64,000 bases of DNA from Marinicella gelatinilytica (GCF_026410405.1 NZ_JAPMLN010000006.1:62001-126000); one strand, 5' to 3'. Positions 50,542 to 61,397 are shown, numbered from the stretch's first letter. The notes: generated by a model not told the origin, from the letters alone. Program-made: numbers and translations.

Positions 50542-51270
50542 ATGACATTAACACCATCCACAATCCAATCTTTTTCGTGTCCGTTATTGTTTAAATGGTC
50601 ACAAGCCGGCATTTTTATGTTTTTCATTTTTTTCAGTGTACCAACATTGCATGCCAGTAATATGAAAGTGTACAAGCACGTGGATGCGCAAGGAATTATA
50701 CACTACTCTTCAAAAAAACCGACGGGCAAATCTTTCAAGATTTTAAACATTCGCTGCCCTGAGTGTTCCGTGTGGCGAAACAGTGTTGATTGGAAAAATA
50801 CCCCACTAATTACTGATCGCTATCAAGCTGAGATAGACCATGCCGCCACCTTTCATGGACTTGATAAAGCGTTGATACAAGCCGTCATCCATGCAGAATC
50901 CGCTTACAAAGTGGCCGCTGTCTCCTCAGCCGGCGCTCAAGGTTTAATGCAATTAATGCCTTTAACTCAAAAAACCTACGCAGTGAATAATCCCTTCGAT
51001 GCCCAACAGAATATCTTAGGCGGCGCGGCTTATCTAAAGCATTTAAAAAACAATTACAAAAACATGGATATCTATTTGGCTGCCTATAATTCCGGTGAAA
51101 CTGCGGTTGAACGGTATGGTCGACAAATCCCACCTTTCCCTGAAACAAAAGAGTATGTTCGTCGTGTCAAGATTTTATATGGTCGCTACAAACAAAACCA
51201 ACAACGGCTGAATGCCATAAATAACAGTCGTGTTCTGACCACCGGTGTATCTGCAAACGCAACCCCATAA
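50542..51270 (+). CDS. Lytic transglycosylase with DUF4124 N-terminus
   Basis: The 242-residue product has a hydrophobic N-terminus, then a DUF4124-like segment (VYKHVDAQGIIHYSSKKP), then a SLT transglycosylase domain. The catalytic glutamate is E119 in VIHAESAYKVAAVSSAGAQGLMQLMP, followed by AYNSGETAV. It cleaves peptidoglycan strands non-hydrolytically. It is the only plus-strand gene between the OmpA pair and tadA. A DUF4124 segment in front of an SLT domain is common in gammaproteobacteria. The N-terminal hydrophobic stretch is longer than a usual signal, so it may be a membrane anchor. Confidence 0.92.
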   Translation: MTLTPSTIQSFSCPLLFKWSQAGIFMFFIFFSVPTLHASNMKVYKHVDAQGIIHYSSKKPTGKSFKILNIRCPECSVWRNSVDWKNTPLITDRYQAEIDHAATFHGLDKALIQAVIHAESAYKVAAVSSAGAQGLMQLMPLTQKTYAVNNPFDAQQNILGGAAYLKHLKNNYKNMDIYLAAYNSGETAVERYGRQIPPFPETKEYVRRVKILYGRYKQNQQRLNAINNSRVLTTGVSANATP

Positions 51271-51315
51271 GCATTGAACCAATCAGCACCTTTATTAACG
51301 AACTCACGAGATTAC

Positions 51316-51804
51316 TCAGTTTTTTTGTTTTTTCGCTAATCGTTTAGACCGAAAAAAATCCTGCAATATTTGACCACATGCAGTTGCCATAATATCACCG
51401 GTTACTTGCACCAGATGGTTATGATAGGGTCGTTCAAAATGATTATCCACTGTTGCTGCCATGCCGGTTTTAGGGTCAGCGGCACCATAGACAAGTCGAT
51501 CAATACGCGCATGAATCATGGCACCCACACACATCAGACAAGGTTCTAAAGTAACATATAAAGTGCAGCCCGGTAAACGATAATTTTTTAATGATTGTGC
51601 AGCTTTCTCAAGTGCCATAATTTCAGCATGGGCTGTGGGATTTTGTAAATGAATCTGACTATTATGGGCTGATGCAATGACTTCACCCGCTGACACGATG
51701 ACCGCGCCGACCGGCACTTCATCAAGCTCTGCAGCGCGTCTGGCCTCAGCCAGTGCCAGTGCCATAAAGTGTCGATCTTGTTCTATGAAACTATTGTTAC
51801 TCAT
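51316..51804 (-). CDS. tadA: tRNA adenosine(34) deaminase
   Basis: The 162-residue product deaminates A34 to inosine in tRNA-Arg(ACG). Zinc motif: H59-A-E61 in PTAHAEIMAL, with C89 and C92 in LEPCLMCVGAM. Length typical of TadA (about 160-170). It is the last gene in the guaB-guaA-tadA order on the minus strand, separated from guaA by 81 bases containing a repeat-like hairpin element. Confidence 0.97.
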   Translation of the reverse strand: MSNNSFIEQDRHFMALALAEARRAAELDEVPVGAVIVSAGEVIASAHNSQIHLQNPTAHAEIMALEKAAQSLKNYRLPGCTLYVTLEPCLMCVGAMIHARIDRLVYGAADPKTGMAATVDNHFERPYHNHLVQVTGDIMATACGQILQDFFRSKRLAKKQKN

Positions 51805-51811
51805 TTAAGGG

Positions 51812-51883
51812 TGAATGACGCCTCCATGGATGGAGGTGTGCTGCGTGAGTCTGGAGCGGAAGCGTAAGGCCCAAGAACATTCA
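51812..51883. repeat. REP-like palindromic element between guaA and tadA
   Basis: A perfect hairpin CCTCCA-TGGA-TGGAGG lies at 51821-51836. The outer 6-bp inverted arms TGAATG (51812-51817) and CATTCA (51878-51883) enclose it and a GC-rich stretch. The layout resembles intergenic palindromic repeats, but I see only one copy in the window. It could also be a 3'-end hairpin of guaA. Confidence 0.4.
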
Positions 51884-51885
51884 TC

Positions 51886-53436
51886 CTATTCCCATTCAAT
51901 GGTGGCAGGAGGCTTGCTTGAAATATCATAAACCACACGAGAAACACTGTCTATTTCATTGATAATTCGACGAGAAACCAAATCGATAAAGTCATATGGC
52001 AGATGTGCCCAACGGGCGGTCATAAAATCGATGGTTTCAACGGCCCGTAAGGCAATAACATATTCATAACGCCGCTGATCACCAACCACACCTACTGATT
52101 TAATGGGCAAAAATACCGCAAATGCCTGACTGGTTTTGTCATACAAATCATGTCGTCGTAATTCCTCGATAAATATATGATCTGCTCTGGCTAGAATTTC
52201 AGCATATTGAGGTTTAACCTCACCCAAAATGCGGACGCCTAAACCAGGTCCAGGAAACGGATGCCGATAGACCATTTCAGGCGGCAGACCCAAAGAAACG
52301 CCTAGTTTTCTGACTTCATCTTTAAACAAATCACGCAAAGGTTCGATTAAATCTAAGGCTAAATCAGCCGGTAGTCCTCCGACATTATGGTGAGACTTAA
52401 TAACATGCGCTTTGCCGGTGCTGGAAGCCGCTGATTCTATGACATCGGGGTAAATCGTCCCTTGTGCCAACCATTTTATATCATTCAGTTGTTTCGCTTC
52501 CCGTTCAAAAATTCGGATAAATTGCTCACCAATCACTTTTCTCTTTTGCTCAGGATCATTGACACCGGCCAAGGCGTTGAAAAATTGCTCCTGGGCATTA
52601 ACACGAATAACATTAATGTCCATCTTGTCAGCCATGGTTTTCATGACCTGATCACCTTCTTGAAATCGCAATAATCCAGTATCCACAAACACGCACACCA
52701 ATTGCTCGCCTATGGCTTCATGCAATAGTGCCGCCACCACAGACGAATCAACACCACCGGATAAACCCAATAAAACGTGATCCTGACCCACTTGTGCACG
52801 AATATTGTCCACGTGAGTAGCAATGATATTGTCAGTTTTCCATAATTTTTCACAACCACAAATACCGTGAACAAATTGACTCAGCATATCGCGACCACCA
52901 TCAGTGTGTTCTACTTCTGGATGAAACTGCAAACCAAACAATTGCTTTTCTGGATGCTCAAAAGCAGCCACATCGGTGGTATTGGTTTTCGCCACGACTT
53001 TGAAACCTGGTGCCAAAGTTTTAATTTGATCGCCATGACTCATCCAGACATCAATCTGATGACCGGACACTTGTGCCATTAATTGTGAAGCATCCATGAG
53101 TTCAACGGCGGCATATCCAAACTCCTTAAAATCAGAGGCTTCAACCTGACCACCAAAATGAACATTCAATAACTGCATGCCGTAACAAATACCCAATATG
53201 GGTACTTTAAGATCAAGAATATCTGTATTTAATGGCGGCGCGTCGGGTAAATGTACCGACTCAGGTCCGCCTGATAAAATGACGCCCGAAGGATTATAGG
53301 CGCGAATATCCTTTGCGCTTGCATCCCATGCATATATTTCACAATAAACGTCCAATTCCCGAACCCGACGCGCAATCAGCTGGGTATATTGTGATCCGTA
53401 ATCAATGATTAAGATTTTACTTTGTTTGATGTCCAT
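51886..53436 (-). CDS. guaA: GMP synthase (glutamine-hydrolysing)
   Basis: The 516-residue product converts XMP to GMP with glutamine and ATP. The N-terminal class I glutaminase has the catalytic Cys in [10 protein letters not shown] and His/Glu in QFHPEVEHT. The ATP-pyrophosphatase P-loop is [14 protein letters not shown]. The C-terminal dimerisation domain ends KPPATIEWE. It begins 9 bases after the guaB stop, the classical guaBA operon. Confidence 0.98.
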   Translation of the reverse strand: MDIKQSKILIIDYGSQYTQLIARRVRELDVYCEIYAWDASAKDIRAYNPSGVILSGGPESVHLPDAPPLNTDILDLKVPILGICYGMQLLNVHFGGQVEASDFKEFGYAAVELMDASQLMAQVSGHQIDVWMSHGDQIKTLAPGFKVVAKTNTTDVAAFEHPEKQLFGLQFHPEVEHTDGGRDMLSQFVHGICGCEKLWKTDNIIATHVDNIRAQVGQDHVLLGLSGGVDSSVVAALLHEAIGEQLVCVFVDTGLLRFQEGDQVMKTMADKMDINVIRVNAQEQFFNALAGVNDPEQKRKVIGEQFIRIFEREAKQLNDIKWLAQGTIYPDVIESAASSTGKAHVIKSHHNVGGLPADLALDLIEPLRDLFKDEVRKLGVSLGLPPEMVYRHPFPGPGLGVRILGEVKPQYAEILARADHIFIEELRRHDLYDKTSQAFAVFLPIKSVGVVGDQRRYEYVIALRAVETIDFMTARWAHLPYDFIDLVSRRIINEIDSVSRVVYDISSKPPATIEWE

Positions 53437-53445
53437 GCTGCTCTC

Positions 53446-55257
<1,812 letters not shown>

Positions 55258-55266
55258 TTTGAACAT

Positions 55267-56604
55267 ATGTATATAAACTCCACCAACAACGCGCAAAACC
55301 CGTTGTCACCATCACAATTAAACCAAGCCCTTGCCAAACTTTTAAAATCAGAATTAAATAGTTTTTGGCTAACCGGTGAAGTGAGTGATCTCTTTTGTTC
55401 AAATGCTGGACACAGTTATTTTAGTGTAAAAGACAATGATGCCAGTATTCGTTGTGTTTTATTTAAACAACAAGCAACGATGACTGTTGAAAATGGACAA
55501 CAAATCATCTTATTTGGTTACTTATCCATGTACGCCCCTCGCGGCACTGTACAAATTAATGTGCTTAAAGCACTGGATGCCGGTAGTGGTCTTCTGCAAC
55601 AACAATTTCTACAATTAAAGCAAAAATTAGAACTGTCAGGTTTATTTGACCAGACCAACAAGAAACCGTTACCAAAGCTAATCGATGATATTGGAATCAT
55701 TACCTCACCCAATGGAGCGGCGATTAAAGATATTCTAGAAGTTATTAAACGAAAAAACCCACTTATCAATATCACCATTTACCCAACAGCCGTACAAGGC
55801 CATACCGCTGTTGATGACATGGTGCATGCGCTCAATCGAGCAGATCAGGCGAATCATCAGACATTACTATTAACCCGTGGTGGTGGTTCGCAAGAAGATT
55901 TATGGTGTTTTAATGATGAACGTTTAGCACGATTAATGGCTGCCTTAAAAACACCTGTTTTAACAGCCATTGGCCATGAACGCGACATCAGTATTGCTGA
56001 TTTAACAGCTGATGAGGTTGCCATCACACCAACTGCCGCCGGGGAGCGCCTCAGTGGACAGTTTTTAGAAAACAATCAGTTGTTAAGAAATCAAGCAGAA
56101 TACCTCAATTTGCTCATGCAAAATACCCTAAGAAACAATCAGCAGAAAATTGATGTTTTTTCATATCGCTTACAAAAGCGTCACCCCAGCACACATATTT
56201 CACAACAACACCACCAGCTTAATCATTTAACTCATCTATTAAACCGAGCTGCGATGCAACACCGCGACAAAGCCAAATCACAATTAAACCAATACAAAAT
56301 AAACTTGCAGAGTCAACGCCCCGATTTAGAGCGTTTACAAAGCAAGGTTAAACAAAACTTACAATTCATGCAGCATTTATTAAAAAGCAAGCAACAAAAA
56401 AGTCAGTACGCTTTACACAATCAAATAAGTCAATTAGCTTCATTGAGCCCGCTGTCTGTATTAACTCGCGGTTACAGTTACACCACAAAGCTTAACGGAG
56501 AAGTTATTGTTGACCAACAACAAGTGAAAGCCAATGAATTGATTGAAACCAAGCTGAAATCAGGTAAAATTCTCAGCAAAATTGTGGAACGTTTAGATAA
56601 ATAG
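55267..56604 (+). CDS. xseA: Exodeoxyribonuclease VII large subunit
   Basis: The 445-residue product has an N-terminal OB-fold (FWLTGEVSDLFCSNAGHSYFSVKDNDA) and the catalytic domain with GIITSPNGAAIKDILEVIKRKNP, LLTRGGGSQEDLWCFNDERLAR and IGHERDISIADLTADE. A coiled-coil region and C-terminus with the conserved SVLTRGYSY follow. Exo VII digests single-stranded DNA and needs XseB, which is not nearby. The GAGG ribosome-site-like bases (55251-55254) lie inside the right repeat of the MITE, about 12 bases before the ATG, which is slightly long. Confidence 0.96.
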   Translation: MYINSTNNAQNPLSPSQLNQALAKLLKSELNSFWLTGEVSDLFCSNAGHSYFSVKDNDASIRCVLFKQQATMTVENGQQIILFGYLSMYAPRGTVQINVLKALDAGSGLLQQQFLQLKQKLELSGLFDQTNKKPLPKLIDDIGIITSPNGAAIKDILEVIKRKNPLINITIYPTAVQGHTAVDDMVHALNRADQANHQTLLLTRGGGSQEDLWCFNDERLARLMAALKTPVLTAIGHERDISIADLTADEVAITPTAAGERLSGQFLENNQLLRNQAEYLNLLMQNTLRNNQQKIDVFSYRLQKRHPSTHISQQHHQLNHLTHLLNRAAMQHRDKAKSQLNQYKINLQSQRPDLERLQSKVKQNLQFMQHLLKSKQQKSQYALHNQISQLASLSPLSVLTRGYSYTTKLNGEVIVDQQQVKANELIETKLKSGKILSKIVERLDK

Positions 56605-56645
56605 ACGCTCTAACCCAGCATTTAAATTAAGAGGATTTTTAAATT

Positions 56646-57047
56646 ATGGCCAACCAATCTAAATCTATGGTCTTTGGTTTTGTTATTATCGCTGCCATTA
56701 TCTTTGCAGTGGCCTTGGGCTATAAAATGACCCAAAGTGATGAGCCGGTCAACACACCTGAACCAGTGGTTCAAGAAGAAAAAGAGCCAGAAATTAAAGT
56801 GGTCTCTTATGACAAGAAAAGACTAGATATGACAGAAAATATGCATACAGAAGAACACGAAAAAATTAGAAAACGCTCACCTTATTTTATGCAATTTGCA
56901 ATGAAATTTAAGACAGGAGAAGAAGCCGTCAATCGTTTGCCTGAATTAATTGATAAAAACAAATTTGATGAGGCAAAATACTTAGTCCAATTTATTGAAA
57001 CACAATTCCCCGACACGAAAATTCCTGACGAGTTTGCAGACCTTTAA
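56646..57047 (+). CDS. Single-pass membrane protein of unknown function
   Basis: I do not recognise a family. The 133-residue product has a short basic N-terminus (MANQSKSM), one membrane helix at about residues 8-26 and a charged linker rich in P and E (VNTPEPVVQEEKEPE). A C-terminal 60-residue helical domain follows (MHTEEHEKIRKRSPYFMQFAMKFKTGEEAVNRL). A GAGG-type ribosome site (AAGAGGATTTTTAAATT before the ATG) is present. It follows xseA by 41 bp and overlaps yigZ by 14 bases, so it is probably in an operon with both. The likely location is the inner membrane facing the periplasm. Confidence 0.6.
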   Translation: MANQSKSMVFGFVIIAAIIFAVALGYKMTQSDEPVNTPEPVVQEEKEPEIKVVSYDKKRLDMTENMHTEEHEKIRKRSPYFMQFAMKFKTGEEAVNRLPELIDKNKFDEAKYLVQFIETQFPDTKIPDEFADL

Positions 57048-57633
57048 AAACCTGACAAAAGCCCACCGATTTGAGGAAGATATAAAAAAATCAACCTTTA
57101 TCGGTATATGCTTTCCAATTGACAGTATAGCGACTTTTGAACAACGCTTAAGTCGCTATTGTGACCCCCAAGCTACTCACAACTGTTGGGCTTACCGTTT
57201 GGGTCAACTATATCGTTTTAATGATGACGGTGAGCCGTCCGGCACGGCCGGTAAACCCATGTTGGCAGCCATTGATGGCGCCGGGTTTGACGCTGTCGGC
57301 GCTCTGGTCATCCGCCATTATGGCGGTATAAAGTTAGGTACAGGTGGATTAGCCCGCGCTTATGGTGGTGTGATTGCTAAAAGCTTACAATCAGCGTCTT
57401 TTAAATGGCACGTTCCCAAATCAACTATTAATCTTCAGGTTCCATTTGCCTACACACAAAGCGTCCACGCTTTTTGCGAACAGTTTAATGGTCATGTCAA
57501 ACAAGAATCATTTAACACACAAGGTGCTGATATGCGAGTCACTCTTCCCGATCAGCACATCCAAGAATTTAAAGAAAGTATGCAAAATACCAGTAAAGGA
57601 CAAATTAATTTTCCGCAAAGTTCTGACTCTTAG
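57034..57633 (+). CDS. YigZ/IMPACT family protein
   Basis: The product has the YigZ pattern: KKSTFIGICFPI near the start, HNCWAYRLG, RFNDDGEPSGTAGKPML, and VIRHYGGIKLGTGGLARAYGG. The family is linked to translation or stress control, without a settled activity. I chose TTG at 57034: no ATG is available, and it gives the usual distance of about 17 residues before the KKS-F motif, for 199 residues. A more distal TTG at 56995 would overlap the upstream gene by 53 bases. Its 3' end overlaps the convergent DUF4105 gene by 29 bp. Confidence 0.85.
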   Translation: MQTFKNLTKAHRFEEDIKKSTFIGICFPIDSIATFEQRLSRYCDPQATHNCWAYRLGQLYRFNDDGEPSGTAGKPMLAAIDGAGFDAVGALVIRHYGGIKLGTGGLARAYGGVIAKSLQSASFKWHVPKSTINLQVPFAYTQSVHAFCEQFNGHVKQESFNTQGADMRVTLPDQHIQEFKESMQNTSKGQINFPQSSDS

Positions 57634-58702
57634 CCTGTACAGATTTTTGCTGTAGTATCCACAAAAACAACATATGTACCGCCGCCAGAGGCACCAAATA
57701 CCAAGCCTGCCAATAGCAAGCAAAGCCCAACCACAAAATGTGACTAACCATAAGTATTGGCACAGTAAGTTTGGCCGGACGACGTTTTACAGCTAAAAAT
57801 AACAATGGATTGGTCAATAACACATTAAAATTACCATCGGCAATGGGATGTGGCAACACCCACCATAACAGCAATATGACGACACCGATTAAACTGGCCA
57901 GATAAAACCAAACAATTATAACTTTACCACGCAGTGGCTTAATGCAGAAACCGATGAGCAATCCAGTGAGAAGCATCAGAAAAAATGCATGATCCCTAAT
58001 AATTCGCCATGACTCTTCCGGCGGTTGGTAAATAATGGACTCATTAGTTACCAAATCAGCCATTTGTTGACTGATAAATTGATCCATAGCCATAGGAAAC
58101 GCCATGGTCTGCCAATAACTTATATTTTGATAGGCTTGATAACCGTATCCAAGCGCCAAACCAAAGCGCATGGTGGATTGATGATAAGCCGGTAAGGTCA
58201 AGTCTGCATAACTATATGGACTCAAGGTCTGAGAACGTTGATATAATTTACCGTCAGTGACCTGATTGATTAAATCACGAATTTTTGTGGCGCAGTTATT
58301 ATAAAAATAGTCATACTGATAGTGTCGATTCTCAGGTAAATAATGTTGCTTCAGTTGCTGTTTGAGTTGGGATGTTGCTAACGGTGAAATATCTAAAATT
58401 TGTTCACTAAATTGCCGATGCTCATATTCAGCTTGATACAGTTCATCTGATAGATTACTGACACCCATGGCATAACGCATGTCATTTAAAATAAACGCCT
58501 TAACCAAATTATCTTCTGCAAAATCGAAGTAACCAAATGCATATACCTGATTATCGATGGCTAAGGCCGTGTGTCCGTAAACAGACCAAAAAGCATCACC
58601 CGGACCAACGGTGATTAAACGCACCGTCTGGCTGTGAACCTGTGCCGAAAAAAATAAAAACACAAACAGACTATATGTGCCAATTGACCGAATTAAGCCC
58701 AT
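57605..58702 (-). CDS. DUF4105 domain membrane protein
   Basis: The 365-residue product starts with a signal peptide or anchor. It has an extracytoplasmic DUF4105 domain with the candidate catalytic pair H in SVYGHTALAI and C in YDYFYNNCATKIRDL, similar to NlpC-type cysteine-histidine arrangements. C-terminal from about residue 230 it has several membrane helices (FFLMLLTGLLIGF, VWFYLASLIGVVILLLWW, HMLFLWIL). The function is unknown; hydrolase activity is inference. Its start overlaps the CorC-like gene by 10 bases, suggesting co-transcription. In related genomes lnt often follows corC; here DUF4105 takes that place. Confidence 0.82.
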   Translation of the reverse strand: MGLIRSIGTYSLFVFLFFSAQVHSQTVRLITVGPGDAFWSVYGHTALAIDNQVYAFGYFDFAEDNLVKAFILNDMRYAMGVSNLSDELYQAEYEHRQFSEQILDISPLATSQLKQQLKQHYLPENRHYQYDYFYNNCATKIRDLINQVTDGKLYQRSQTLSPYSYADLTLPAYHQSTMRFGLALGYGYQAYQNISYWQTMAFPMAMDQFISQQMADLVTNESIIYQPPEESWRIIRDHAFFLMLLTGLLIGFCIKPLRGKVIIVWFYLASLIGVVILLLWWVLPHPIADGNFNVLLTNPLLFLAVKRRPAKLTVPILMVSHILWLGFACYWQAWYLVPLAAVHMLFLWILQQKSVQAKSQNFAEN

Positions 58703-59541
58703 TCCACATCTAAGAATAAGATACGCCTTTTATCAGACTGAGTAACGGTAAAAATCATGTGATCAATAACAATAGTTTCGCCCTCATCAAGTAAGCGCCC
58801 GGCTTTATTAGCCACCATACCCCCGACAGTATCGAATTCGCTGTCATCAATATCTAATTCAAAATATTCATTGAATTCAGTGATGGTTGTTAAGGCATTG
58901 ATTCGGTATTTTTTGTCGGATAACTTGAGAATAAACGGATCATTTTGGCTATCATACTCATCATCAATTTCTCCGACGATTTCCTCCAAAATATCTTCAA
59001 TGGTCACCAACCCAGCGACACCGCCATATTCATCAATAACCAGCGCCATGTGATTTCGAGATGTCCTGAATTCTTGCAAGAGGATATTGATGGGTTTTGA
59101 TTCGGGAATAACGACGGCAGGTCGCGTCAATTCCTTCAGGTTAAAATCTTTTTCCTCTTTGACAAATGTCCGCAAAACATCTTTGGCCAATAAAATGCCT
59201 TCTAATTCATCTTTATCCTCCCCCACCACCGGAAACCGTGAATGACCTGATTCCACAATAATGGGTAAGACCTGCTCAATGGTGGCGTCAATCGGAACCA
59301 CCACCATCTGTGAGCGGGGCACCATCACTTGCCTTACTTGTAACTCAGAGACGCTTAACGCCCCTTTCATCATACTAAGCGCATACGCATCAACTAAGCC
59401 ATCCTCATGAGCGATATTGAGGATTTCCAAAATATCATCATGACTTTGGGGTTGATCATTAAAAAGGTTGGTTAATTTTGATAACCACGTTCGTTGCGAA
59501 CTATCTTCGTCCGTGTCTTTATTACTCTGGTCGTCAGTCAT
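58693..59541 (-). CDS. CorC-like CBS-pair protein (hemolysin-type, Mg/Co efflux)
   Basis: The 282-residue product aligns with CorC/YbeX: a charged N-terminus (MTDDQSNKD), a leading LDVRVRQVMVPRSQMVVV-type region (here LSVSELQVRQVMVPRSQM), two CBS domains (about 65-190) and a C-terminal CorC/HlyC transporter-associated domain with VVGEIDDEYDSQ and FNEYFELDIDDSEFDTVGGMV. It probably aids magnesium or cobalt export with a membrane partner. I chose ATG 59541 by family start; a GTG at 59574 is open upstream with a GGCAG-like site. It overlaps the DUF4105 gene. Confidence 0.88.
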   Translation of the reverse strand: MTDDQSNKDTDEDSSQRTWLSKLTNLFNDQPQSHDDILEILNIAHEDGLVDAYALSMMKGALSVSELQVRQVMVPRSQMVVVPIDATIEQVLPIIVESGHSRFPVVGEDKDELEGILLAKDVLRTFVKEEKDFNLKELTRPAVVIPESKPINILLQEFRTSRNHMALVIDEYGGVAGLVTIEDILEEIVGEIDDEYDSQNDPFILKLSDKKYRINALTTITEFNEYFELDIDDSEFDTVGGMVANKAGRLLDEGETIVIDHMIFTVTQSDKRRILFLDVEWA

Positions 59542-59652
59542 TAAAGTAAGGATAAGCCCCACGTTGTTGAACACCTGCCAAGTTTAAACTTTTTAATTAA
59601 AAAAGTATATTGTTAGCAATAACTATGTCACAAAATATTAATTCACAGGTCT

Positions 59653-59997
59653 CTAATTATCAAAAACCGATTTTAATTTTTCGGTGAAAGAACTGATAAA
59701 ACCTGTTTTAAAGGTCGATTTTTCAATACTTTTATCCACTAATTTTAGTATGTCTAATAAGTAAGCCGTATTTAAATAGTAATCAACGACATAATCTTGA
59801 TAACCGGTTACCTCGGTAAGCTCACTTCTTGAAAGCGGTTGATAAGCCAAATGAGCACTGATTAAAATAAATTCATATTGATACTCAAGGACATTGAAAG
59901 TCGGCCATTCAGAGATTGAGTATAAATAACCTCGAATACTGTGCTTTAAAGGAGCGCTTTCAATGCGCCCCCATAAGGTGCTGTTCAATGTAGTCAT
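59653..59997 (-). CDS. Small protein of the GTPase/Roadblock cassette (unknown family)
   Basis: I do not recognise the family. The 114-residue product is probably soluble. The stretch LSRSELTEVTGYQDYVVDYYLNTAYLLDIL at about residues 57-86 reads like a small winged-helix or helix-turn-helix unit. An AGGG ribosome site 7 bases before the ATG supports the start. It is the last gene of the minus-strand run 61338 to 59653 and starts 73 bases after the stop of the Roadblock gene, so it is probably co-transcribed. A role as the output or adapter of the GTPase module is inference. Confidence 0.6.
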   Translation of the reverse strand: MTTLNSTLWGRIESAPLKHSIRGYLYSISEWPTFNVLEYQYEFILISAHLAYQPLSRSELTEVTGYQDYVVDYYLNTAYLLDILKLVDKSIEKSTFKTGFISSFTEKLKSVFDN

Positions 59998-60070
59998 AAT
60001 AAAGCCCTATTGTTTAGACCTGCAGATTAATCCGGTTCTCTTATTGAAGATCAAGGATTAGTTTTTACAC

Positions 60071-60430
60071 TCATGTCTTAATGATATTAGATAATTGATC
60101 CACCCTTCGTCGGGCCAGTGCCAAATTTGAATTCTCAATATCAAGCACCAAATATAAAAAAATACCAGCAATTTGATTGGGGGGATTAATGATATGGTAT
60201 TGATTGTTTAGTGTGATTAAAATATCCTTAATATCTTCTGCTAAGCCAAGGCTATCCAAGGTGATTATCTTGGCTCTCACAACCTCAGTGTTACCCGCTG
60301 CAGCCAACTCCATGTTAAAGCCCGAACATGATTCAGCCAACATCTTGCCTGATTCATAATCAACAATCGAAGCACATTTGGCACCATCAATTTCCATTAA
60401 TTCATTTAATACTTTATTTATATTGGACAT
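60071..60430 (-). CDS. Roadblock/LC7-domain-like protein
   Basis: The 119-residue product is of a size and pattern typical for single-domain Roadblock/LC7 proteins: a helix, then GAKCASIVDYESGKMLAESC as the first strand pair, a long helix (ELAAAGNTEVVRAK), then a central ILITLNNQYHIINPP strand, and a C-terminal helix. Such proteins bind and regulate small GTPases (MglB-type, CvnB-type). A GGAAT ribosome site is upstream. The stop of the second Roadblock-like gene is only 20 bases upstream. The fold is a pattern call and needs a profile check. Confidence 0.7.
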   Translation of the reverse strand: MSNINKVLNELMEIDGAKCASIVDYESGKMLAESCSGFNMELAAAGNTEVVRAKIITLDSLGLAEDIKDILITLNNQYHIINPPNQIAGIFLYLVLDIENSNLALARRRVDQLSNIIKT

Positions 60431-60449
60431 TAATTATTCCTATTAAAAT

Positions 60450-60812
60450 TTAAATTTCTGATATGTGTTTCGCAACTTTCAGCGCATAATATCTGGCATG
60501 GCCGATATTTTGCTTATCCCCTGTTAACAAACATAAGACACAAGGCTTTGCTTGGTAGTGTGTGTTTACAATCAACATTTGACCTTTTGCTGTTTCTATA
60601 TTGGTTATAACCAGATTGTCACCAACCAACTGATTGGAAGCCACATTACTGAGTGATGCCAAGGAACTGACTGTCGCCGCCAATTTGTCAGAAGCCGTTT
60701 GTTCAGCTTTCAGATTGTGGGTTAAGATTTCAAACCCATCGGCTGTACTTAAATTAATCAGCTTAAGATATTCTATTTTTTCAGCGGTTTTTTTAAATAT
60801 TCTTTCTAACAT
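60450..60812 (-). CDS. Roadblock/LC7-domain-like protein, second copy
   Basis: The 120-residue product has the Roadblock order more clearly: STADGFEILTHNLKAEQTASDKLAATVSSLASLSN, then an ITNIETAKGQMLIVNTHY strand pair, CVLCLLTGDKQNIG, and a C-terminal helix. It is only distantly similar to the following Roadblock-like gene. The ATG at 60812 has GAGGG 5 bases upstream, so the start is well placed; it overlaps the GTPase gene end by 20 bases. A pair of different Roadblock proteins suggests a heteromeric GTPase regulator. Confidence 0.72.
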   Translation of the reverse strand: MLERIFKKTAEKIEYLKLINLSTADGFEILTHNLKAEQTASDKLAATVSSLASLSNVASNQLVGDNLVITNIETAKGQMLIVNTHYQAKPCVLCLLTGDKQNIGHARYYALKVAKHISEI

Positions 60813-61338
60813 GAGTTCCCTCAATAACCTCACTTATTGCCAGCAAGGTGTCCATAATTAATTGTGCGTTATTTTTTTCTCTGGGATCTATTTTGTAAAT
60901 GGGCGGATTTAATCCATAATCCAGTAAAATATGTTTTATTTTTTCGCTGGTCTTCTGACCTGCTCGCCCATCTAAATGGGTAATGGCAACAATAAACGGA
61001 ATTTCAGAATTTATTTCAAAATATTCCAACAAATACCGTAGCTCATCAATGGATTGTTGGTCTCTATTTTTAACCAAAATAACCACTGACCATAAACCAT
61101 CCTTAACAAAATCCCATATCAATGAAAAACGACGTTGACCAGGCACCCCATAAAGACCTAGAGAGTTATCAGTATCCAAAGGAATATGACCATAATCAAT
61201 CCCTACCGTGGTTTGAACTTTACCAATATCCTGGGAAGAATCTACATCTGTATCCAAAACAGGGATGGTACTTAAATTTTTTATAATTGTTGATTTACCA
61301 GATCCAACCGATCCAATAAATGCCAGTTTTTTATGCAC
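60793..61338 (-). CDS. Ras/Arf-like small GTPase (COG2229-type)
   Basis: The 181-residue product is a small GTPase. G1 is G9-SVGSG-K15-S16, G2 is TTVGIDYG (T43/T44), G3 is LYGVPGQRRF (G64 and Q68, where Ras has D-x-x-G-Q), and G4 is VAITHLD in place of NKxD. This LYG-x-PGQ and THxD style is that of prokaryotic COG2229 GTPases found beside Roadblock genes, as I remember it. The start is a GTG at 61338 with AGGG 8 bases upstream. It heads a four-gene operon (GTPase, Roadblock, Roadblock, small protein). No lipid anchor or membrane segment is seen, so it is cytosolic. Confidence 0.88.
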   Translation of the reverse strand: MHKKLAFIGSVGSGKSTIIKNLSTIPVLDTDVDSSQDIGKVQTTVGIDYGHIPLDTDNSLGLYGVPGQRRFSLIWDFVKDGLWSVVILVKNRDQQSIDELRYLLEYFEINSEIPFIVAITHLDGRAGQKTSEKIKHILLDYGLNPPIYKIDPREKNNAQLIMDTLLAISEVIEGTHVRKNI

Positions 61339-61397
61339 TACTGATACCCTATAAATGAAGCTAAAGCAATATCTGGAATTTCTAAATTAAGTCGGGC

